Origin: Lysobacterales bacterium
GTDB lineage: Bacteria > Pseudomonadota > Gammaproteobacteria > Xanthomonadales > Rhodanobacteraceae
Assembly: GCA_013298265.1 (NCBI GenBank)
Contig: JAAFHE010000097.1
Span: 1 to 9,574 of the forward strand
Direction: 5' to 3'
DNA length: 9,574 bases
The notes under the pieces are model-generated. The model did not search any database, had not been told where the DNA came from, and was given only the letters and a program-made list of their open reading frames with translations. Shown piece after piece: positions 1-7,671 of the stretch (position 1 is its first letter; every line of letters begins with the position of its first letter). Made by a program: the position numbers and the translations under genes.

Positions 1-726
1 TGCCGCGTGCTCAGCATCGACTGGCTGGCCGCGAGCGATCTCGACGGTGCTAGCGCCGTATCGAGCGAAGACCAGGCCGACGCACTGGCGGCGCTGCTCG
101 ACGCACTCGGCATCGCGCAGGCGCAGGCCTTCGTCGGTGCCTCGTACGGCGCGATGGTCGGGCTCGCGTTTGCCGCGCGGCATCCACGGCGTGTCGGCCG
201 TGTCGTCGCCATCAGCGGTGCGCACCGCCCGCATCCGCTCGCTACCGCGCTGCGCGCGATCCAGCGCGAGATCGTGCGCGGCGGCATTGATCGCGGCGAT
301 GTCGCAGGCGCACTGGGGCTCGCACGCCAGCTCGCCATGACGACGTACCGCGGTGCCGAGGAATTCGCCGAGCGTTTCGACGCCGAGCCCGAATTCCGCG
401 ATGGCCGCTTCCACTTTCCGGTCGAGGACTACCTGGTCGCCGCCGGCCGCAAGTTCGTCGCGCGCTTCGACGCGGAGCGCTATCTGAGCCTGTCCGAATC
501 CATCGATCTGCATCGCCTTGACGCCGCCTCCGTGCGCGTGCCCTGCGACATCGTCGCCGTCAGCAGCGACCGGCTTGTGCCCAGCGCCGACCTGCGTGCG
601 CTGGCCGACGGTCTTGGCGCCGCCGCGCGCTTCCACGAGATCGACTCGTGCTACGGCCACGACGCTTTCCTCAAGGAAACCGGGCGCGTCTCCGCGCTGG
701 TTGCCGCCGCCCTCTCCTGTTGTTGA
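1..726 (+). CDS. metX: Homoserine O-acyltransferase, MetX family (5' end cut by window)
   Basis: Alpha/beta-hydrolase-fold enzyme that acylates the hydroxyl of L-homoserine using acetyl-CoA or succinyl-CoA, the committed step of methionine synthesis in the cytoplasm. The frame is open from base 1, so the N-terminal part lies outside; about 241 residues are visible. The nucleophile elbow GASYGAM has its serine codon at 142-144. Numbering from the GTG at 7 (not the true start), the likely triad is Ser46, Asp188 (in VSSDRLVP) and His218 (in YGHDAFLKE), all typical MetX contexts. YRGAEEFAERF in the lid region is also MetX-like. metB starts 17 bases after the stop and hom follows, which fixes the pathway. 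Acetyl versus succinyl specificity cannot be decided; related Xanthomonadales MetX enzymes are known to use succinyl-CoA. A serine O-succinyltransferase of the same family is the main alternative, less likely beside metB and hom. Confidence 0.9.
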   Translation, partial: CRVLSIDWLAASDLDGASAVSSEDQADALAALLDALGIAQAQAFVGASYGAMVGLAFAARHPRRVGRVVAISGAHRPHPLATALRAIQREIVRGGIDRGDVAGALGLARQLAMTTYRGAEEFAERFDAEPEFRDGRFHFPVEDYLVAAGRKFVARFDAERYLSLSESIDLHRLDAASVRVPCDIVAVSSDRLVPSADLRALADGLGAAARFHEIDSCYGHDAFLKETGRVSALVAAALSCC

Positions 727-730
727 ACGC

Positions 731-746
731 AAGGATAGTCATCATG
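731..746 (+). promoter_or_regulatory. Ribosome binding site and start of metB
   Basis: AAGGA at 731-735 lies eight bases before the ATG at 744. It decides the metB start against the in-frame ATG at 648, which sits inside metX and would add 32 residues unrelated to the family. From the ATG at 744 the PLP lysine falls at residue 198, as in E. coli MetB. Confidence 0.8.
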
Positions 747-1931
747 AGCGACCTGACCGCCACGACCCGCGCCGTCCGCGCCGGCATCGAATCCGACACC
801 CAGCACGGAGCCGTGGTGCCGGCCCTGCACCTGTCGACCAACTACACCTTCGCCGGCTTCGGCCAGAAGCGCGCCTACGATTACTCGCGCAGCGGCAATC
901 CGACGCGCGACCTGCTCGGCAACGCGCTGGCCGAACTCGAACTGGGCGCCGGGGCGGTAGTCACCGCCAGCGGGATGGCGGCGGTCGCGCTGGTGCTTGA
1001 ACTCGTGCCCGCCGGCGCGACCGTGATCGCGGCGCACGACTGCTACGGCGGCACCTGGCGCCTGCTCGACGCATGGCAGAAGAAGGGCCGCTTCCAGGTC
1101 CGCTTCGTCAACCTGACCGATCCGCTCGCCCTCGCGGTCGCGCTCGCGGACAAGCCGGCCCTGGTCTGGGTCGAGACGCCGTCCAATCCGCTGCTGCGAA
1201 TCACCGATGTGCGCCATGTCGCGCATGCTGCGCACGCGGCCGGCGCGCTCGTCGTCGTCGACAACACCTTCCTGTCGCCGGCGCTGCAGCAGCCGATCGC
1301 GCTCGGCGCCGACATCGTCGTGCACTCGACGACGAAGTACATCAATGGCCATAGCGATGTGGTGGGCGGCGCGGTCATCGCGAAAGACGCCGCCGTCGCG
1401 CAGCAGCTGACCTGGTGGGCGAACTGCATCGGCCTCACCGGTGCACCGTTCGACAGTTTCCTGACCCTGCGCGGGCTGCGCACACTGGGGCCGCGGCTGC
1501 GCGCGCACCAGGAAAATGCGCAGCTGCTGGCCGAACTGCTGGACGAACATCCGGCCGTTGCCCGCGTGTACTACCCCGGCCTGGCCGACCACGCCGGCCA
1601 CGCGCTCGCCGCGCGCCAGCAAAGCGGTTTCGGCGCGATGCTGAGTTTCGAACTCGATGCGGACAACGATGGCATCGCCGCGTTCCTCGACGGCCTGCGC
1701 TGCTTCTCGCTGGCCGAGTCGCTGGGTGGCGTTGAAAGCCTGGTCGCGCACCCGGCTTCGATGACGCATGCGGCGATGGCCGTCGAAGCGCGCCATGCGG
1801 CCGGCATCGCCGACAACCTGCTGCGCCTGTCCGTCGGCATCGAGGACAGCGTGGATCTTCTGGCCGACGTGCGTGCCGGCCTGGCTCGGGCCGAAGCCGT
1901 GAACGCCGGCAAACAGAGGATCCGCGCATGA
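744..1931 (+). CDS. metB: Cystathionine gamma-synthase
   Basis: PLP-dependent enzyme of the Cys/Met metabolism family that joins O-acyl-L-homoserine and L-cysteine into L-cystathionine. It has 395 residues, close to the usual 380-400. Visible landmarks are YDYSRSGNPTRD (residues 45-56, phosphate and substrate contacts from the neighbouring subunit), SGMAA (76-80), VETPSNPL (143-150), VVDNTF with the cofactor-nitrogen aspartate Asp173, STTKYINGHSD with the Schiff-base lysine Lys198, ESLGGVESL (325-333), and RLSVGIE with the carboxylate-binding Arg361. Key positions match E. coli MetB numbering. The close homologues cystathionine gamma-lyase and O-acylhomoserine sulfhydrylase share most motifs; the position between metX and hom favours the synthase, though dual activity is possible. 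The stop overlaps the hom start by four bases, so the two are probably translationally coupled. The operon promoter lies outside the window. Confidence 0.93.
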   Translation: MSDLTATTRAVRAGIESDTQHGAVVPALHLSTNYTFAGFGQKRAYDYSRSGNPTRDLLGNALAELELGAGAVVTASGMAAVALVLELVPAGATVIAAHDCYGGTWRLLDAWQKKGRFQVRFVNLTDPLALAVALADKPALVWVETPSNPLLRITDVRHVAHAAHAAGALVVVDNTFLSPALQQPIALGADIVVHSTTKYINGHSDVVGGAVIAKDAAVAQQLTWWANCIGLTGAPFDSFLTLRGLRTLGPRLRAHQENAQLLAELLDEHPAVARVYYPGLADHAGHALAARQQSGFGAMLSFELDADNDGIAAFLDGLRCFSLAESLGGVESLVAHPASMTHAAMAVEARHAAGIADNLLRLSVGIEDSVDLLADVRAGLARAEAVNAGKQRIRA

Positions 1932-3016
1932 GCGCGCTCGCCCTGGCGGTTCCCCATCCCGCGTCGCGAGCCCAGGCCGACGCGGTGGCGGTGGTCGTGC
2001 TCGGCACCGGCCTCGTCGGCGGCGCGCTGCTGCGCCTGCTCGACGAGACCGCCGATCGGCGCAGGCCGCTGCGCCTTGTCGGCATCGCCAATTCGCGCCA
2101 TAGCCTGTTCGATCCCGGCGGTATCGCACCGCCGCTGCTGGCCAGGCTCGACGCGTCGGCGAGCTGCGATCTGGATGCGGTCGCAGCCGTGCTGCTGGCC
2201 AGTGACGCGCGCGTGCGCATCGTCATCGACGCCACGCCGGCTGCGGCCGTCGCGCAACGCCACGCCCGTTGGCTTGCGCAGGGCATCCATGTCGTGACGG
2301 CGAACAAGATCGCCCAGGGCAGCCGCCTGGAGGATTGGCATGAACTGCAGCGTGCGCGCCGTCATGGCGATAGCCGCTACGGTGACAGCGCTACCGTCGG
2401 CGCCGGCCTGCCGGCGCTCTCCAGTCTGCGCCGGCTGCGTCTGAGCGGCGATCGTCTGCTTGCGCTCGACGGCGTGCTGTCAGGCTCGCTGTCGTTCCTG
2501 TTCAACCGCTACGACGGCACGCGGCCGTTTTCGGCGCTGCTGCAGGAAGCACGCGAACGCGGCTATACGGAGCCCGATCCGCGCGCTGACCTGTCCGGCG
2601 CGGACGTCGCGCGCAAGCTGCTGATTCTCGCGCGCGCTGCAGGCGTGGAACTGGAAGAGTCCGATGTCGAGGTCGAAGGCCTGGTGCCGGCGCACCTGGC
2701 GCGGCTGGATAGCAGCGAGTTCCTCGGCCGGCTCGCCGAGATCGACGCCTTCATCGCGCAGCGCTTCCGCGAAGCCGCTGCCGACGGCAAGGTGCTGCGC
2801 TATCTCGCGTCGCTGGACACGAGTGGGCGCGCCCGCGTCGGCCTGCGCGCGGTGGACCGGAGCCACCCCTGCGCGGCCCTGAGCGGTGCGGATAACCTGT
2901 TCGCCTTCACGACCGAACGCTACCGCGAACGCCCGCTGGTCGTGGTTGGCCCCGGCGCCGGCGCGGATGTGACGGCGCAGGGGCTGCTGGCGGATACGCT
3001 GGAGATCGTTGCGTAG
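1928..3016 (+). CDS. hom: Homoserine dehydrogenase, monofunctional, ThrA-type
   Basis: Reduces L-aspartate 4-semialdehyde to L-homoserine with NAD(P)H, supplying the substrate of the metX product. It has 362 residues. The Rossmann motif GTGLVGG is at 26-32, HVVTANK (121-127) carries a conserved lysine, TVGAGLP is at 156-162, LSGSLSFLFN at 184-193, and GYTEPDPRADLSGADVARK at 212-230 holds the probable catalytic Asp226 and Lys230. Similarity to the C-terminal half of E. coli ThrA runs to the end (KVLRYL, GPGAGADVTAQGLLADTL). There is no aspartate kinase domain upstream and no C-terminal ACT domain, so it resembles the dehydrogenase half of ThrA/MetL standing alone. Loss of threonine feedback is therefore plausible but inferred. 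GAGGA at 1916-1920, seven bases before the ATG, is its ribosome site, within metB. It is the last gene before a strong terminator. Confidence 0.93.
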   Translation: MSALALAVPHPASRAQADAVAVVVLGTGLVGGALLRLLDETADRRRPLRLVGIANSRHSLFDPGGIAPPLLARLDASASCDLDAVAAVLLASDARVRIVIDATPAAAVAQRHARWLAQGIHVVTANKIAQGSRLEDWHELQRARRHGDSRYGDSATVGAGLPALSSLRRLRLSGDRLLALDGVLSGSLSFLFNRYDGTRPFSALLQEARERGYTEPDPRADLSGADVARKLLILARAAGVELEESDVEVEGLVPAHLARLDSSEFLGRLAEIDAFIAQRFREAAADGKVLRYLASLDTSGRARVGLRAVDRSHPCAALSGADNLFAFTTERYRERPLVVVGPGAGADVTAQGLLADTLEIVA

Positions 3017-3055
3017 CGCGGCACGGCTGCTTTCGCTGCACCCGGCGACCAGGAT

Positions 3056-3090
3056 GCCGGCTTCGTAGGTCGAAGCCGGCTTTTCTTCTT
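3056..3090 (+). terminator. Rho-independent terminator of the metX-metB-hom operon
   Basis: GCCGGCTTCG at 3056-3065 pairs perfectly with CGAAGCCGGC at 3071-3080 across a five-base loop (TAGGT), followed at once by TTTTCTTCTT at 3081-3090. The T tract is only on the + strand side, so it acts on the methionine operon rather than on the convergent molybdenum hydroxylase genes. It begins 39 bases after the hom stop. Confidence 0.9.
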
Positions 3091-3110
3091 AGAAGATAAA
3101 TGTATCTTTT
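3091..3110. repeat. Small AT-rich inverted repeat in the convergent intergenic region
   Basis: AGAAGATA (3091-3098) and TATCTTTT (3103-3110) form an 8-bp stem with one G-U pair and a four-base loop, directly after the terminator. It is unusually A+T-rich for this DNA. It could assist termination on either strand, but the stem is weak and I assign no firm function. Confidence 0.4.
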
Positions 3111-3150
3111 CGTGCGTTAGAGGCGGGCAGGGCACTCGTGCGCGCGCGGC

Positions 3151-5397
3151 CTACAACCGCCGGTTCAACTCCGCCAGCAGCGGCAGCCTGCGCACGCGCA
3201 CCGTGGTCGCCGCGTAGATCGCGTTGGCGAGGGCCGGCGCGACGCTGGGAATGCCCATCTCCCCGGCGCCCGAAGGCTCCCGCTCACTCGGAAGCACGAT
3301 GACCTCGATCTCATGCGGCATCTGCGCCATGCGACCGATGGCGTAGTCACCGAAGCTCGACTGCTGCACCTGGCCGTCCTTGACCGTGATGGCCAGGTTC
3401 AGCGCCGTCGAGATGCCGTCGATGGTCCCGCCGGCCATCATCGCGTCGACGCCCAGCGGGTTGACCACGCGGCCGATGTCGGCGACACAGATTGCGCGAT
3501 GGATGCGCAGGTCGCGTCCGTCCATCGAGACCTCGAAGGCATGCGCCGCATAGCCGCCGAAGGTGAAGTGGCAGGCGATGCCGACGCCGCGGCCGTCGCT
3601 GCGCCTGCGCTTCCACTCGATCGCTTCGGCGCAGCGCGTCAGTACCGCGGCGAGCCGGCCGGTGTCGAACTTAGGGCCGCCGTGGCCCTGGTAGTCGAGT
3701 TCGCGCGCTTCGCCGAGCAGCTTCAAGCGCAGCTCGACCGCGTCCTGCTTGGTCTCGTAGGCGATCTCGTCGATGAAGCTCTGCACCGCGAACGCATGGA
3801 AGGTATGCAGCGGCGCGCGCCAGGGGCCGCGCGGCATGCCCGATTCCAGCGAGAAGAAGCGCTTGTCGAGATTGGGCACGAGGCCGGCCGGGAAATCGTC
3901 GGCTTCGAGACAGCCCTGACCCGGCGGGCGCTCCTTCTTGCGCGCGATGCGGTAGTTCATCGACGTCGCGGCGCACAGGTGGGCAAAGCCGGTGAGCTGG
4001 TTCTTGCGGTCCAGTGTCGCGCTGAGCTGGTGCAGGCCGTAGGGACGATAGAAGTCGTGGCGCAAGTCATCGTCGCGCGTCCACATAAGCTTGATCGGCT
4101 TGCCGGCTTTCTTGGCGATCATCACGGCTTCGGCGACATAGTCGTTCTCCAGTCGCCGGCCGAACCCGCCGCCGGCGCGGGTCATGCGAATCTCGATCTT
4201 GTCGCGGGAAAGCCCGGTCAGGTTGGCGATGACCGTCGAGGCCCCGCCGGGGCTCTGTAGCGAACCGATGAACAGCGCCCGGTCGGGCTCGATCTTGATC
4301 AGCGCATGCGGCGGTTCCATCGTCGCGTGGGCCAGGAACGGTACCTGATAGCGCGCTTCGAGCGTGCGCTTGGCGGCCTTGCGCGCGGCCGCCATGTCGC
4401 CGTCGCTGCGCACGGAAACGCCGTCGCCCTTGAGCGCCTCGGCGGCCTTGGCTTCGAGTGCGGCACTGGATTCCTGCGCCCACGGGCCCGGTTTCCAGGT
4501 CACCTTGAGCGCGCTGCGGCCCTTGAGGGCGGCCCAGGTGTCGTCGGCGACGACGGCGACGCCGGCGGCCAGGTTGGTGTCGAACGCCGATCCCGGCACC
4601 GGGCCGTCGATGACGAACACATCGCGAACGCCAGGAATCTTGCGTGCCTGGGTATCGTCGATCGTATCGACGCTGCCGTCCATGTGTGGACAACGCAACA
4701 TGACGGCGGTCAGCGCGCCGCCCATGTAGGCGTCGATGCCGAAGCTGGCGCGGCCCGTCACGATCGCGCGTGCGTCGACGGTCTTGGCCGGCTTGCCGAT
4801 CACGCGGTACTGCTCGGGCTTCTTCAGCGCGACGGGTTCCGGCGGCGGCAATATGCCTGCGGCGCGCTCGGCCAGTTCGGCGTACGGCATGCGCGTGCCG
4901 TCCGGATGCACGACATGGCTGGCTTCCGTCGCAAGCCGGTCGTGCGGCAGCTGCCAGTGCTGTGCCGCGGCTTCCACCAGCAGCCAGCGCGCGACCGCGC
5001 CGGCCTGGCGCAGATCCTTCCAGCCGTCGGTGATGCTGGTGCTGCCGCCGGCACCCTGCGGGCCGTACCGGTTGGTCTCGCCGTCGGGACCGATCTCGTA
5101 GCCGTAGGGAAGCTGTTCGACGCGCACGCGATTCCAGTCGGCGTCGAGTTCCTCGGCGATCAGCATCGGCAGCGAGGTGATCACGCCCTGGCCGATCTCG
5201 CAGCCGCGTGCGCCGATGACGATACGGTTGTTGCGTTCGATGCGCACGAAGGCGCCGAGCGAGGTCAGCGCTTCGCCGAGCAGGTCGATCGGCACCTTCG
5301 GCTGGAACGCCGCGACGGCCGGGCGCAGGCCGACGAGCAATGCACCGCTCGCGGTGAGCATGACACTGATGAATTGGCGCCGATTGAGGTTGGTCAT
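3151..5397 (-). CDS. Molybdopterin-binding large subunit of a periplasmic molybdenum hydroxylase (IorB-like)
   Basis: Large subunit of a xanthine-oxidase-family hydroxylase, isoquinoline 1-oxidoreductase beta type, which typically hydroxylates N-heterocycles or oxidises aldehydes using water as oxygen source. It has 748 residues, normal for IorB. The N-terminus carries a Tat signal: RRQFIS at 6-11, hydrophobic [12 protein letters not shown], and a probable cut after AVA at 27-29, so the folded complex is likely exported. GCEIGQGV is at 65-72, the cofactor-binding [16 protein letters not shown] at 409-424, RGPWRAP at 523-529, and GAGEMG at 710-715 holds the expected catalytic Glu713. Its ATG overlaps the small-subunit stop by four bases (5394-5397), and GAGG at 5405-5408 gives a ribosome site seven bases upstream. 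No FAD subunit, XdhC-type chaperone or cytochrome partner is visible. The true substrate is unknown; isoquinoline is only the family namesake. Confidence 0.92.
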   Translation of the reverse strand: MTNLNRRQFISVMLTASGALLVGLRPAVAAFQPKVPIDLLGEALTSLGAFVRIERNNRIVIGARGCEIGQGVITSLPMLIAEELDADWNRVRVEQLPYGYEIGPDGETNRYGPQGAGGSTSITDGWKDLRQAGAVARWLLVEAAAQHWQLPHDRLATEASHVVHPDGTRMPYAELAERAAGILPPPEPVALKKPEQYRVIGKPAKTVDARAIVTGRASFGIDAYMGGALTAVMLRCPHMDGSVDTIDDTQARKIPGVRDVFVIDGPVPGSAFDTNLAAGVAVVADDTWAALKGRSALKVTWKPGPWAQESSAALEAKAAEALKGDGVSVRSDGDMAAARKAAKRTLEARYQVPFLAHATMEPPHALIKIEPDRALFIGSLQSPGGASTVIANLTGLSRDKIEIRMTRAGGGFGRRLENDYVAEAVMIAKKAGKPIKLMWTRDDDLRHDFYRPYGLHQLSATLDRKNQLTGFAHLCAATSMNYRIARKKERPPGQGCLEADDFPAGLVPNLDKRFFSLESGMPRGPWRAPLHTFHAFAVQSFIDEIAYETKQDAVELRLKLLGEARELDYQGHGGPKFDTGRLAAVLTRCAEAIEWKRRRSDGRGVGIACHFTFGGYAAHAFEVSMDGRDLRIHRAICVADIGRVVNPLGVDAMMAGGTIDGISTALNLAITVKDGQVQQSSFGDYAIGRMAQMPHEIEVIVLPSEREPSGAGEMGIPSVAPALANAIYAATTVRVRRLPLLAELNRRL

Positions 5398-5945
5398 GAC
5401 TTGGCCTCGGCCGCTTTTTCTTCCGCGGCCTTTGCTTCAGCCATGAGCTGGAGGGCACGCTTGACCGCCTTGCGGATGCGCGGATAGGTGCCGCAGCGGC
5501 ACAGATTGGTCAGCTGGCTGATGTCGGCGTCGCTGGGTTGCGCCTTGCGCTTGAGCAGATCAACCGTGGCCATGATCTGACCGGCCTGGCAGTAGCCGCA
5601 TTGCGGTACGTCCTCGTCGATCCAGGCCTGCTGCACCGCGTGCAGGTCGTCGCCGCTGGCTATGCCTTCGATCGTCGTGATGGTCTGGCCGGACAGCGCG
5701 CTCATCGGCAACAGGCAGGAACGCTGCGCCTTGCCGTCGACATGGACCGTGCAGGCGCCGCACTGGCCGACGCCGCAGCCGTATTTGCTGCCGGTCAGGC
5801 GCAGCACGTCGCGCAGGTACCACAGCAGCGGCATGTCGGGTGCGCCGGTATGGCGGAAGGTTTCGCCGTTGATGGTCAGCTCGATCGGACCCGGCACGAC
5901 CGCCGCGGCGGGTGCCTTGTCGATCTTGGCATTGGCTTGAGGCAT
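5394..5945 (-). CDS. [2Fe-2S] small subunit of the molybdenum hydroxylase (IorA-like)
   Basis: Electron-transfer subunit carrying two [2Fe-2S] clusters that pass electrons from the molybdenum site of the partner encoded just downstream. It has 183 residues. The plant-type ferredoxin cluster uses Cys57, Cys62, Cys65 and Cys77 (CGVGQCGAC then C). The second, helical-domain cluster uses Cys116, Cys119, Cys149 and Cys151 (CGYC and CRC). All eight ligands are present. There is no signal peptide, so it is probably carried across the membrane with the Tat-tagged large subunit. The last ~15 residues are an Ala/Glu/Lys-rich charged tail beyond the usual domain. The start is supported by GGAGAG at 5950-5955, four bases before the ATG. 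The upstream permease lies 124 bases away on the same strand, so a separate promoter or co-transcription are both possible. Confidence 0.94.
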   Translation of the reverse strand: MPQANAKIDKAPAAAVVPGPIELTINGETFRHTGAPDMPLLWYLRDVLRLTGSKYGCGVGQCGACTVHVDGKAQRSCLLPMSALSGQTITTIEGIASGDDLHAVQQAWIDEDVPQCGYCQAGQIMATVDLLKRKAQPSDADISQLTNLCRCGTYPRIRKAVKRALQLMAEAKAAEEKAAEAKS

Positions 5946-6069
5946 GTAACTCTCCGCTGTGCAGAGGCGGATTGTCGCAGCAGCCGGCAGGAGCGAACAG
6001 GGGCCGTGGCAGGCAGCGGCCGCGGCACGTCGTCGATCCGGCGCGGCCGCTTCATGTCAGTGCGGTCGG
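5946..6069 (-). other. Intergenic region between permease and hydroxylase genes, with a GC hairpin
   Basis: This 124-base gap follows the permease stop and precedes the small-subunit start. GCCGTGGC (6003-6010) pairs with GCCGCGGC (6019-6026), with one G-U pair and an eight-base loop. No T tract follows on the - strand, so it is not a standard intrinsic terminator. I could not identify a clear promoter here, though one may exist for the hydroxylase genes. Confidence 0.4.
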
Positions 6070-7380
6070 TCAACGCGGCCGATAGACAAAGCGCCACAGG
6101 TAATAGGCCGGCACGCCCAGCACGATGATGCCCAGGCCGATCAGGGTCTCGCGCGGCTGCGCGATCGCGCTGGATATGACGACGAAAGCGACCGCGGCAA
6201 TGAAGGCGAGCGGCAGCAGCGGATGCAGCGGCGCGCGGAACACGGTCTGGGTACCTTCGCGGCGGCGGTAGTAGAACAGCGTCGCGGCGACCATCGCGCT
6301 GCCGATCCAGTCGCCGATCGTGGCGTAGTCCAGTAGCTGGCCATAGCTGCCGCTGAGCACCAGCATCGCCGACCAGAGCGCGAGCACGGCGAGGGCTACG
6401 TCCGGCGAGCGGTAGGTCGGATGCAGGTGCGCGGTTGCGCGGAAGAACACGCCGTCGGCGCCCATGACCTGGAACATGCGCGAGCCGCCGAGAATCGCGA
6501 TGTTGCAGAAGCCGAAGGTCGAGATCGCGATGCCGGCGCCGATCAGCAGCGAACCGGTGGAACCGAATGCACGCTGCATCAGCTCCGCCGCCGGCGCCGT
6601 GCTTGCGGCCAGCCCGGCCTGTCCAAGCACGTGCAGATAGGCGTAGTTGGCGAGCAGGTAGCACGCTGTGCAGGTCAGCATGCCGAGAACCAGCGCGCGC
6701 GGTATGTTGCGCTGCGGTTCGCGGATCTCGCCGGCGATGTTGTTGATGTAGAACCAGCCGCTGTAGGCGAACAGCACCGGCAACATGGCGCTGCCCAGGC
6801 TGCTCGTCGTGGCTGCCGCGCCGGCGGTAGGCGGCGGAGCGATGCCGCTGAACGCGAGGCCGACGACGACGACGGCGATGACCGCGACCAGCTTGAGTAT
6901 CGTGGCCAGGTTCTGCACCAGCGCGCCGGCGCGGATGCCGAAGAAATTGATGCCGGCCAGCAAGAATATCGCCCCGATTGCGACCGGCTTGACCAGCGGC
7001 AGCGGCAGGCCGGTGACCTGGCAAGCATAGCTCGCGAAGGTCACTGCGACCGCGGCGATCGAGCCGGAGTAGTTGACCAGCAGCATGATCCAGCCGAACA
7101 GGAACGCGATCAGCGGCCCGTAGGATTCGCGCAGGTAGACATAGCCGCCGCCGGCCTGCGGGCGGCGCGCGCCGAGTTCGGCGTAGATAAAGGCACCGGC
7201 CAGCGCGAACACGCCGCCGAGGCTCCAGGCCAGCATGATCATGCCGGGCGATTCGCTGCGCTGCGCGACGACGGCCGGGTTCAGGAAGATGCCGGCACCG
7301 ATGATGCCGCCGACCACGACCATGGTGGCGTCGAGCACGCCGAGCCGGCGTGCATAGCCGGGATTGCTGGATTCGGACAT
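6070..7380 (-). CDS. APC-superfamily amino acid/amine permease
   Basis: Inner-membrane transporter of 436 residues with about 12 hydrophobic segments: roughly 17-38, 46-70, two around 86-119, 130-150, 160-181, 196-220, 227-253, 273-302, and three or more to the C-terminus, which ends in a short basic cytoplasmic tail (YRPR). GGIIGAGIF at 24-32 in helix 1 is the broken-helix substrate site of the amino acid-polyamine-organocation family, and YAELGARRPQAGGGYVYLRE after helix 2 is the usual signature loop of this family. It is probably a proton-coupled amino acid or amine importer, but exchange is possible and the substrate cannot be told. GGGGGA (7387-7392) is a ribosome site six bases before the ATG. 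It is divergent from the amidohydrolase and lies upstream of the hydroxylase genes on the same strand. The frame is intact. Confidence 0.92.
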   Translation of the reverse strand: MSESSNPGYARRLGVLDATMVVVGGIIGAGIFLNPAVVAQRSESPGMIMLAWSLGGVFALAGAFIYAELGARRPQAGGGYVYLRESYGPLIAFLFGWIMLLVNYSGSIAAVAVTFASYACQVTGLPLPLVKPVAIGAIFLLAGINFFGIRAGALVQNLATILKLVAVIAVVVVGLAFSGIAPPPTAGAAATTSSLGSAMLPVLFAYSGWFYINNIAGEIREPQRNIPRALVLGMLTCTACYLLANYAYLHVLGQAGLAASTAPAAELMQRAFGSTGSLLIGAGIAISTFGFCNIAILGGSRMFQVMGADGVFFRATAHLHPTYRSPDVALAVLALWSAMLVLSGSYGQLLDYATIGDWIGSAMVAATLFYYRRREGTQTVFRAPLHPLLPLAFIAAVAFVVISSAIAQPRETLIGLGIIVLGVPAYYLWRFVYRPR

Positions 7381-7668
7381 CGTGCTTCCCCCTGTGGTCG
7401 CCGGTCGAGAAAAGAGCGCTGCCCTTTCTCCCCCGAATGGCGCAAGCGGTGCTTGCCCACGTTCTTATTCGGATTGCTCCGGACGGCTGTTTTCGATAGC
7501 CCGCCGGAGGGAGCGCGAGCATGGAGGACACGGGTTGCGGTTGGCAATGCGCGTTTTCGTGGCCTGCCGGCATGTCGTTATGGCCGGCGCCGGGTCTGGC
7601 CGCGCGGCTTGCGTCGCCGCTTCACGCTCGTCACAGTGATGTGGCTTTTTCCCGGTGAGGACGGACTC
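7381..7668. other. Divergent intergenic region, permease to amidohydrolase
   Basis: This 288-base region should contain promoters for both flanking genes. I see no convincing -35/-10 pair. Small dyads are GCAAG/CTTGC at 7442-7456, TTGC/GCAA at 7535-7547 and TCAC/GTGA around 7635, any of which could be an operator half-site pair or chance. Short open frames cross it on both strands, but they lack ribosome sites and family resemblance, so I call none as genes. Confidence 0.5.
7477..7509. repeat. Long imperfect hairpin in the divergent intergenic region
   Basis: CTCCGG (7477-7482) pairs with CCGGAG (7504-7509). After an unpaired A, CG (7484-7485) pairs with CG (7502-7503), and after an unpaired C, GCT (7486-7488) pairs with AGC (7498-7500). 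The loop is GTTTTCGAT. The result is an 11-bp stem with two single-base bulges and no T tract on either side. It may be a structured leader element or an operator. Confidence 0.45.
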
Positions 7669-7671
7669 ATG
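7657..7671 (+). promoter_or_regulatory. Ribosome binding site and start of the amidohydrolase
   Basis: GAGG at 7657-7660 is eight bases before the ATG at 7669. This start gives a clean signal peptide. An in-frame ATG at 7639 would add ten residues in front, lacks a ribosome site and would spoil the signal peptide. Earlier in-frame sequence is antisense to the permease. Confidence 0.8.

Noticed and set aside
651..2129. A 492-residue - strand open frame opposite metB.
   Set aside because: It is a composition-driven shadow of metB and hom, with no recognisable motif and arginine-rich sequence.
3161..3172. GGTTCAACTCC, resembling a tRNA T-loop.
   Set aside because: It lies inside the coding end of the large hydroxylase subunit and no cloverleaf can be built around it.
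3313..5487. Two long + strand frames opposite the molybdenum hydroxylase genes.
   Set aside because: They are antisense shadows. The - strand genes carry full cofactor motifs and matched subunits.
7281..7639. Short frames on both strands crossing the divergent intergenic region.
   Set aside because: They overlap the permease start, lack ribosome sites and show no family resemblance.
6421..7668. A very long + strand frame continuous with the amidohydrolase, suggesting a 969-residue fusion protein.
   Set aside because: The upstream part is antisense to the permease, has low-complexity Arg/Ala/Gly/Asp-rich sequence and no domain. The real start at 7669 has a ribosome site and a signal peptide.
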